Of a stretch of 64,000 nt of DNA, positions 59,004-64,000 are shown piece after piece; position 1 is the first letter of the stretch; every line of letters starts with the position of its first letter. The notes under the pieces were generated by a model that saw only the letters and a program-made list of their open reading frames with translations, did no database searches and was not told where the DNA came from. The stretch covers positions 2,891,264 through 2,955,263 of the forward strand of contig NZ_JAIFZO010000002.1 of assembly GCF_026341275.1 (NCBI RefSeq). Direction: 5' to 3'. The stretch comes from Streptomyces ortus. Its GTDB lineage: Bacteria; Actinomycetota; Actinomycetes; Streptomycetales; Streptomycetaceae. A program made the position numbers and the translations under genes.

Positions 59004-60554
59004 TCAGGGGCAGACCGTGTCGGCCGGCGGGACCTTGCCGTTCAGCAGATAGCCGTTCACCGCGGCGCGCACGCACGAGTTCCCGCTGTCGTACGCCCCG
59101 TGCCCCTGGCCTTTGTACGTCAGCTCGACACCGACCCCCTTGCCCAGGGCGTCCGCCATCTTCCCGGCGCCCTCGTACGGGGTCGCCGGGTCGCCGGTGT
59201 TCCCGACCACGAGGATCGGAGCCGCTCCGGGCGCGCTCACATCGGGGTGGTCGGCGTCGCCCGCCACCGCCCAGTCGGTGCAGCCGACCATGCCCCACGC
59301 CAGGTAGTCGCCGAAGACGGGGGAGGCCTTGCGGAACTCCGGGAGCTTCGCCGTCACGTCGGCGGCGGTGTACCGCGGCTTGTCGTCCGCGCAGTTGATG
59401 GAGACGTTGGCGGCGCTGATGTTGCTGTACTCGCCGTCCTGGTTGCGCCCGTTCATCGAGTCGGCCAGCAGCATCAGAACCTTGCCGTCCCCGTCGTACG
59501 CCTGCTGGAGTCCTTCGGTGAGGTACTCCCAGAATTCCTTGGAGTACAGGGACTGCGCGATGCCGCTCGTGGCGGCGGTCTGGGTGAGGCGGCGCGGGAA
59601 GACGCCCGGGATCGGTTTGCCGTCGAGGTCCTTGAGGAGTTCGGCGATCCGGTCCTTCACGTCCTGCGCGCTGTCGCCGAGCGGGCACTCATCGGCCTTG
59701 GACGCGCAGTCCTCGGCGAAGTTGTCCAGCGCCAGCTGGAAACCCTTGGCCTGCCCGAGGGACCCCTGTTCGGAGTTCTGCGTCGGATCCACGACCGCGT
59801 CGAAGACGGCCCGTCCGACCTTCTTCGGGAAGAGATGCGCGTACACGCCGCCCAGTTCGGTGCCGTACGAGATGCCGAAGTAGTGCAGTTCGTCGTCGCC
59901 GAGGACCTGGCGCATCAGGTCCATGTCATGGGCCGCGTCGGTGGTGCGGACATGGGGGAGGAGCTTTCCCGAGTTCCTCTCGCAGGCCTTGTTGAAATCC
60001 TTCGTGCCGGCCAGCAGAGCCCGCTGCTCGGCGTCGTCGTCCGGGGTGGCGTCCTGCTGGAAGTACTCATCGAGCTGTTCGCTGTCCTCGCACTTCACAC
60101 CGGCGCTGCGGCCGACCCCGCGCGGGTCGAAACTGACCAGGTCGTAGCGAGTGCGCAGTTCGTCGTAGTCCTTGCCGAAGGCGGGGAGCGTGGTGACGCC
60201 CGAGCCGCCCGGGCCGCCGAAGTTGAAGAGCAGCGAACCGATGCGCCGGTCCTTGCCGCCGCTCGCCTGCGCGCGGATCAGCGCGAGACCGATGGTGTCC
60301 CCCTTGGGCTTCTCCCAGTCCAGGGGCGCCTTCAGGGTGGCGCACTTCCAGTCGTCGCCGTCCGGCAGGGGTGACGGAGCGTCCCCGCCGCCCTGGGAGT
60401 CGGACGGCTCCGGGCAGTCCTTCCAGCTGAGCTTCTGTGCCGACAGGTCCTCGTTCGCGGAGCCGCCGTCGTCGCCGCAGCCGGTGAGGGCCGTCAGCAG
60501 CAGGAGGGCGGTGGCGGTCAGAGCGGCGGCACGCGGCGGGGAGGGTTTCGGCAT
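59004..60554 (-). CDS. Tap/SlpD-type alpha/beta hydrolase lipoprotein, paralogue
   Basis: A 516-residue lipoprotein from ATG 60554. The signal ends in LTALTGC, Cys26. GISYGTELGG is the nucleophile motif and the C-terminal PILVVGNTGDPATPYEGAGK is very close to that of the neighbour. The pair shares length, domain order and roughly half of its residues by eye, so they arose by duplication. They are separated by 126 bases and transcribed in the same direction, this gene first. Exopeptidase activity toward N-termini is inferred from the family. The nearby peptide ABC transporter could use the products, but that link is speculative. Confidence 0.9.
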   Translation of the reverse strand: MPKPSPPRAAALTATALLLLTALTGCGDDGGSANEDLSAQKLSWKDCPEPSDSQGGGDAPSPLPDGDDWKCATLKAPLDWEKPKGDTIGLALIRAQASGGKDRRIGSLLFNFGGPGGSGVTTLPAFGKDYDELRTRYDLVSFDPRGVGRSAGVKCEDSEQLDEYFQQDATPDDDAEQRALLAGTKDFNKACERNSGKLLPHVRTTDAAHDMDLMRQVLGDDELHYFGISYGTELGGVYAHLFPKKVGRAVFDAVVDPTQNSEQGSLGQAKGFQLALDNFAEDCASKADECPLGDSAQDVKDRIAELLKDLDGKPIPGVFPRRLTQTAATSGIAQSLYSKEFWEYLTEGLQQAYDGDGKVLMLLADSMNGRNQDGEYSNISAANVSINCADDKPRYTAADVTAKLPEFRKASPVFGDYLAWGMVGCTDWAVAGDADHPDVSAPGAAPILVVGNTGDPATPYEGAGKMADALGKGVGVELTYKGQGHGAYDSGNSCVRAAVNGYLLNGKVPPADTVCP

Positions 60555-60691
60555 AGGCCCATCCTGAGGTCGCTCGGGGCGGGACGCTCGGGGCGCGGGC
60601 CGAGCGGGTGAGAAGGGCGCATACGCCCCCCGGGACCCTCACCGGCCGTCCGGCGGACCGGGCGGACCTCCGAGCAGGCCGGGAAGCCGGC

Positions 60692-63529
60692 CTAGAGCGC
60701 GCCCTTGCGCGTCAGGTGGTTGAAGAACAGCCATCCCGGCAGCACCGGCAGCCACAGCGTGAGAAGGCGGTACAGGAGCACGGCGGGGGCCGCGACCTCC
60801 TTGGGGAGCCCGACGGCGATCAGACCGACCGTCAGGGTGGCCTCGACCGCGCCCACTCCGCCCGGGGTGGGCGCCGCGGAGCCCAGCGCGTTTCCGGCGA
60901 GGAAGACGACGGCCACGCTGGCGATGCTGATCGCGGGCATGTCCTCGCTGCCGAACGCCCGGATCGACGCGTCGAGGCACATCACGAAACAGGCCGTCAG
61001 CAACAGCATGCCGCCGATGCCGGTGATCAATTTCTGCGGCCGCTGGAGGACGTCCAGCATGCGCGGGATGACACCCGCGAAAAGTGAGCGCACGCGCGTG
61101 ACCACGAATTTACGCAGGAACGGCACCGAGGTCACGACGAGGACGAGGACCGCGACGGTCAGCAGCCCCGCGATGACCGTCCTGGACGGCGACAAGGAGG
61201 GCGTCTTCTCGGTGCCGGTCAGATAGCCGAACGACAGCAGCATCAGGATGTGACAGCCGAGCCCGAACAGCTGCGACGCGCCGACGCTCGCCACCGCGAG
61301 CCCCGGCCGTACCCCCGCGCGCTGGAGGAACCGTGTGTTGAGCGCGACACCGCCGACCGCCGCGGGCGCCACGATCTTCACGAAGGACCCGGCGACCTGC
61401 GCCGCCACGGCCCTCATGAACGGCACCCGCTCGGGCACGAAGCCCAGCAGGCTCATGGCGGCGGCGAAGTAGCTCAGCAGTGAGAAGAGCGCCGCCGCGG
61501 CCACCCAGCCCCACTGGGCGCTCTCGAAGAGCGTGCCGAACTCGATGTGCGTGAGCTGCGTCAGCAGGAAGTACGCGCCGAACGCGCCCGCGATGAAACT
61601 GATCAGCGTGCGCGGACGGATGCGCTCGAGACGGGCCGGCTCGACCGGTGCCTGCGGCCTGATCAGCAGCACCTGGTGCCGGATCTGAGTGAGCAGGTCC
61701 TCCTCGCGGGCCTCGTCCAGCGCCTCGTCGATCGCCCGCTTCTCGGCCCGCTGCTCGGCCCGTACGGTCTTCTTGTCGGGCTTCTCCAGGACGGGCCTGG
61801 TCTCCTCGGGCGTGGCCTCGTGCTCCTCGGCGCGGGCCAGTTTGGCCTGCCGGGAGGCCTCCAGGACCGCCTCGCGCTCACGCTCCGACCGCTCCCGGGC
61901 CAGTTTGCGCAAGGTGGCGCGGTGGGAGCGGGTGAGTGCGATGGGCTGCAGCATGGGCAGGCAGTCGGCGACCGCGTCCGGACCGAGCACGCCGACGGCC
62001 GAGGCCACCGCGCGCTCCGCGCCGACGCGCAGACCGAGCGTGGTCACCAACTGCGCGACATCCATGCGCAGCATCAGTTCACCGGCCGCGATCTCGCCGT
62101 TGCGCAGGTCCGTGAGGATCACCGTGCCGGAACGATCCACCAGAATGGCGTCACCGGCCAGCCTGCGGTGGGCGATGCGCCGCGACTGCAGCGCCTGCAC
62201 CTGGTGCCAGGTCTCGCGCAGCAGGTCGTCGGTGATCTCCTCGTCCGCCAGCGTGTCGAGGGTGCGCCCGCCGATGTGTTCGTAGACCAGCATCACGGCG
62301 TCCGGGCCGAGTTCGGAGGTCGCGATCAGCTTCGGCGCGTTGGCCCCGGCCGCGATGGCCGCGTACGCGAGGAGCGCCTCCTGTTCCAGGGCCTGGCGCA
62401 GCGACTGGAGGCTGCGGCGCGTGGTGATGCCGCGCAGGGTCAGACGGCGCCACACGCGGTAGAAGAAGCCCTGTGCCTGTTGTTCCCGGTCCACCACCGT
62501 GACGTCCAGTGGGGCACCGTCCTGGAGGGTCACGAAGTACCGGCGGCCACGGTCCGCGTCCGCGGCCTCCGGCGTCTCCTCCCGCGCCGCGGTCACCGGG
62601 TGGAAGCCGACGTGCCGCAGGCCGGCCATCAGGGTCCGGCCCGTGGGCCGTACGTTCGGCGAGCCGACCGCGTACAGCGTCCCGTAGGCCACGCTCCAGC
62701 CGATCAGCACCGTGAGGATGATCGAGAAGGGGGTCGTGTAGCCGGTGACCAGCATGGAGAAGGCGTCGAGCATCAGCACGACCCACAACACCGCACGCCA
62801 GCGTGGGCGTCGCGACATTCCGACGGCCGTCATGTAGGCGATGACCGGCGCCAGATAACCGTGTACCGGGTCCGTCAGGGCGTGGATGTCTCCGGGGGAG
62901 GGCTGCGTGAGCGCTTTCTGGATCGAGTCCGGGGCGCCCCTGGCGACCCACAGGTCAGTGGCGAGCGTCACACCGTGGGCGAGGACCGCGGCCAGCACAC
63001 CGTCGGCGATCCGCAGCCCGTCCCGCTTGATCAGCCGCTCGATGGCGAAGGCGACCGGCACCAGGAGGATGGCGATGCTCGACGCGAGCCCGGCGATCTT
63101 GATCAACAGGTCGGGCGCCTCGTCGGTGCCCTTGTTGATGTCCTGCGCCAGCCCCGACGTCGTGCCGTGCGCGAACGCCGCGATCGACAGCAGTACGACG
63201 ATCGCGAGAACGCCCACCAGTAGACGCATCAGGTCGGAGGGGCGGTGCACGCGCGCGGGGAGCAGCGGTTCGTCGCCCTCGACCGCTTCGGCCGGGGCGT
63301 CGGCGCAGGCCGCGCCGTCGGTCTCCTCGGCTCCGCTCTCCTTGCGCATGTCCTTCTTCCGGGACGTGTCCGGACTCCCGGGCGTCACGCCCGTCTCGGG
63401 CGCGGCGTCTGTCACGGACGCCCCTGCCGTTTCCGGAAGGCTGTCGTCCGTATCGTCGCCGGTATCGGGGCGCGACGAAACCTCAGAGGTGCCCTCCGCC
63501 TCTTCGGGGTGCACACCCTGCTGTTTCAT
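60692..63529 (-). CDS. MprF-like flippase-domain protein with kinase-like middle
   Basis: A 945-residue membrane protein starting at ATG 63529. Residues 1-100 are acidic and disordered. Residues about 105-330 have five or so membrane helices. Residues about 350-540 form a kinase-like domain (HRRLAGDAILVD...ILTDLRNGE is a degenerate catalytic loop with no HxD; the usual Asp is missing). Residues about 560-610 are a charged coiled coil. Residues 640-945 are an LPG_synthase_TM domain (UPF0104/TIGR00374) with GAVEATLTVGLIAVGLP. It may move or sense a lipid at the membrane. Activity of the kinase-like part is doubtful. Confidence 0.82.
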   Translation of the reverse strand: MKQQGVHPEEAEGTSEVSSRPDTGDDTDDSLPETAGASVTDAAPETGVTPGSPDTSRKKDMRKESGAEETDGAACADAPAEAVEGDEPLLPARVHRPSDLMRLLVGVLAIVVLLSIAAFAHGTTSGLAQDINKGTDEAPDLLIKIAGLASSIAILLVPVAFAIERLIKRDGLRIADGVLAAVLAHGVTLATDLWVARGAPDSIQKALTQPSPGDIHALTDPVHGYLAPVIAYMTAVGMSRRPRWRAVLWVVLMLDAFSMLVTGYTTPFSIILTVLIGWSVAYGTLYAVGSPNVRPTGRTLMAGLRHVGFHPVTAAREETPEAADADRGRRYFVTLQDGAPLDVTVVDREQQAQGFFYRVWRRLTLRGITTRRSLQSLRQALEQEALLAYAAIAAGANAPKLIATSELGPDAVMLVYEHIGGRTLDTLADEEITDDLLRETWHQVQALQSRRIAHRRLAGDAILVDRSGTVILTDLRNGEIAAGELMLRMDVAQLVTTLGLRVGAERAVASAVGVLGPDAVADCLPMLQPIALTRSHRATLRKLARERSEREREAVLEASRQAKLARAEEHEATPEETRPVLEKPDKKTVRAEQRAEKRAIDEALDEAREEDLLTQIRHQVLLIRPQAPVEPARLERIRPRTLISFIAGAFGAYFLLTQLTHIEFGTLFESAQWGWVAAAALFSLLSYFAAAMSLLGFVPERVPFMRAVAAQVAGSFVKIVAPAAVGGVALNTRFLQRAGVRPGLAVASVGASQLFGLGCHILMLLSFGYLTGTEKTPSLSPSRTVIAGLLTVAVLVLVVTSVPFLRKFVVTRVRSLFAGVIPRMLDVLQRPQKLITGIGGMLLLTACFVMCLDASIRAFGSEDMPAISIASVAVVFLAGNALGSAAPTPGGVGAVEATLTVGLIAVGLPKEVAAPAVLLYRLLTLWLPVLPGWLFFNHLTRKGAL

Positions 63530-63707
63530 CGTCTCTTCTTGGTCTCGTATCACCGGTAACCGCCCGCACGATGGTGGCATGCCCCGCCGACACAGGGGGG
63601 CATCAGGGTGCAATGCGGGGGCGCACAGTCTGCCCGAAGCGCTGTTTTCGGGCGAGGGATACGCACGGTCGCCGCCGCGTCACGTTGTCGTAGGGGTGGT
63701 GCAGGAT

Positions 63708-64000
63708 GGACCGGATGAGCGAGCAGAGCCTCCCGGCGGACGCCTTGCCGGAGTACGCGGAGCGGGTCCTCGACGTGGCCGAGCAGATTCCGCCCGGGCG
63801 CGTCATGACGTACGGAGATGTCGCGGAATGGCTGGAGGAGGGCGGCCCACGACAGGTCGGACGGGTGATGGCCCTCTACGGAGGAGCCGTGCCGTGGTGG
63901 CGGGTCGTCCGCGCGGACGGGGCCCTGCTCCCCGGCCACGAGCTGCGGGCGCTGGAGCACTACCGGGCCGAAGGCACGCCCCTCAAGGGAGCGAGCAGGG
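63708..64000 (+). CDS. Atl1/MGMT-fold DNA repair protein, 5' part
   Basis: The first 97 codons of a gene cut by the window end. ATG 63708 or ATG 63717 is the start. EYAERVLDVAEQIPPGRVMTYGDVAEWL is the DNA-binding helix pair of the MGMT/Ada fold; the active-site PCHR of true alkyltransferases should appear as VPWWRVVR, so Cys is replaced by Trp. This makes it an alkyltransferase-like (Atl1) protein that flips out damaged bases without repair. In M. tuberculosis the counterpart is near moeZ and the UvrD-like helicases. Confidence 0.85.

Noticed and set aside
1..64000. Prophage, integron or insertion sequence
   Set aside because: No integrase, transposase, attachment-site duplication or tRNA found; base composition is even over the window.

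Overview
The window is a gene-dense, very GC-rich stretch of a Streptomyces (or close relative) chromosome core. Evidence: strong third-position GC, GTG/TTG starts, a 7Fe ferredoxin beside dapC, an ECF sigma/anti-sigma/HtrA/TatB block, and actinobacterial small proteins (DUF3117, DUF3107, DUF3152). I see no tRNA, rRNA, CRISPR, insertion sequence or prophage.

Layout. 1-7.3 kb: tail of a DUF6113-like membrane protein, a membrane-anchored PG-binding protein with a collagen-like stretch, an SH3/GNAT + SirB1-like pair, fdxA and dapC, then a repeat-filled gap. 7.3-15.4 kb: a secreted Ala-rich protein, a transglycosylase-like membrane protein, dapE, a LOG-family protein, folP2-like dihydropteroate synthase, a DivIVA-like protein, tag, an enoyl-CoA hydratase, DUF3117 and an O-methyltransferase that appears to start with ATT. 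15.5-20 kb: sigE-like ECF sigma factor, zinc anti-sigma factor, HtrA protease and tatB, with a candidate ECF promoter upstream. 20.3-34.8 kb: mrp, DUF1003, a soluble MgtE-N/CBS protein, a lipoprotein, corA, SUFU-like, MFS, PHP phosphoesterase, MarC, a 50-aa protein, a NYN protein and an alpha/beta hydrolase. 35-44.3 kb: RhlE-type RNA helicase with a very long basic-repeat tail, ferritin-like protein, DUF3107, TetR, alpha/beta hydrolase and a DUF3152 metalloprotease-like protein. 44.3-50.2 kb: a peptide ABC transporter operon behind a strong promoter, a leaderless 30-aa leader ORF and a terminator-like hairpin. 50.4-56 kb: a tightly coupled cluster of a PelF-like glycosyltransferase, an 8-TM membrane protein, a sugar-nucleotide epimerase and a spherulin-4 glycosidase-like protein. 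56-64 kb: moeZ, two paralogous Tap-like lipoprotein hydrolases, a large MprF-like protein with a kinase-like middle, and the start of an Atl1/MGMT-like gene.

From memory, two blocks follow the Mycobacterium tuberculosis gene order: dapC/fdxC, dapE, LOG, folP2, tagA, DUF3117, O-methyltransferase, sigE, rseA, htrA, tatB, mrp, corA; and rhlE, ferritin-like, DUF3107, TetR, DUF3152, moeZ. The ABC operon and the Pel-like cluster sit between DUF3152 and moeZ, which are neighbours in mycobacteria, so they look like a streptomycete insertion.

The most interesting parts are the Pel-like polysaccharide cluster, the leader-ORF/attenuator arrangement of the peptide transporter, two non-standard start codons (ATT and CTG), a large set of leaderless promoters, and about 18 copies of a short repeat around GTTCCCCGCGCCCC that lies between genes, forms terminators, makes a tandem array and has even been translated as a protein tail.
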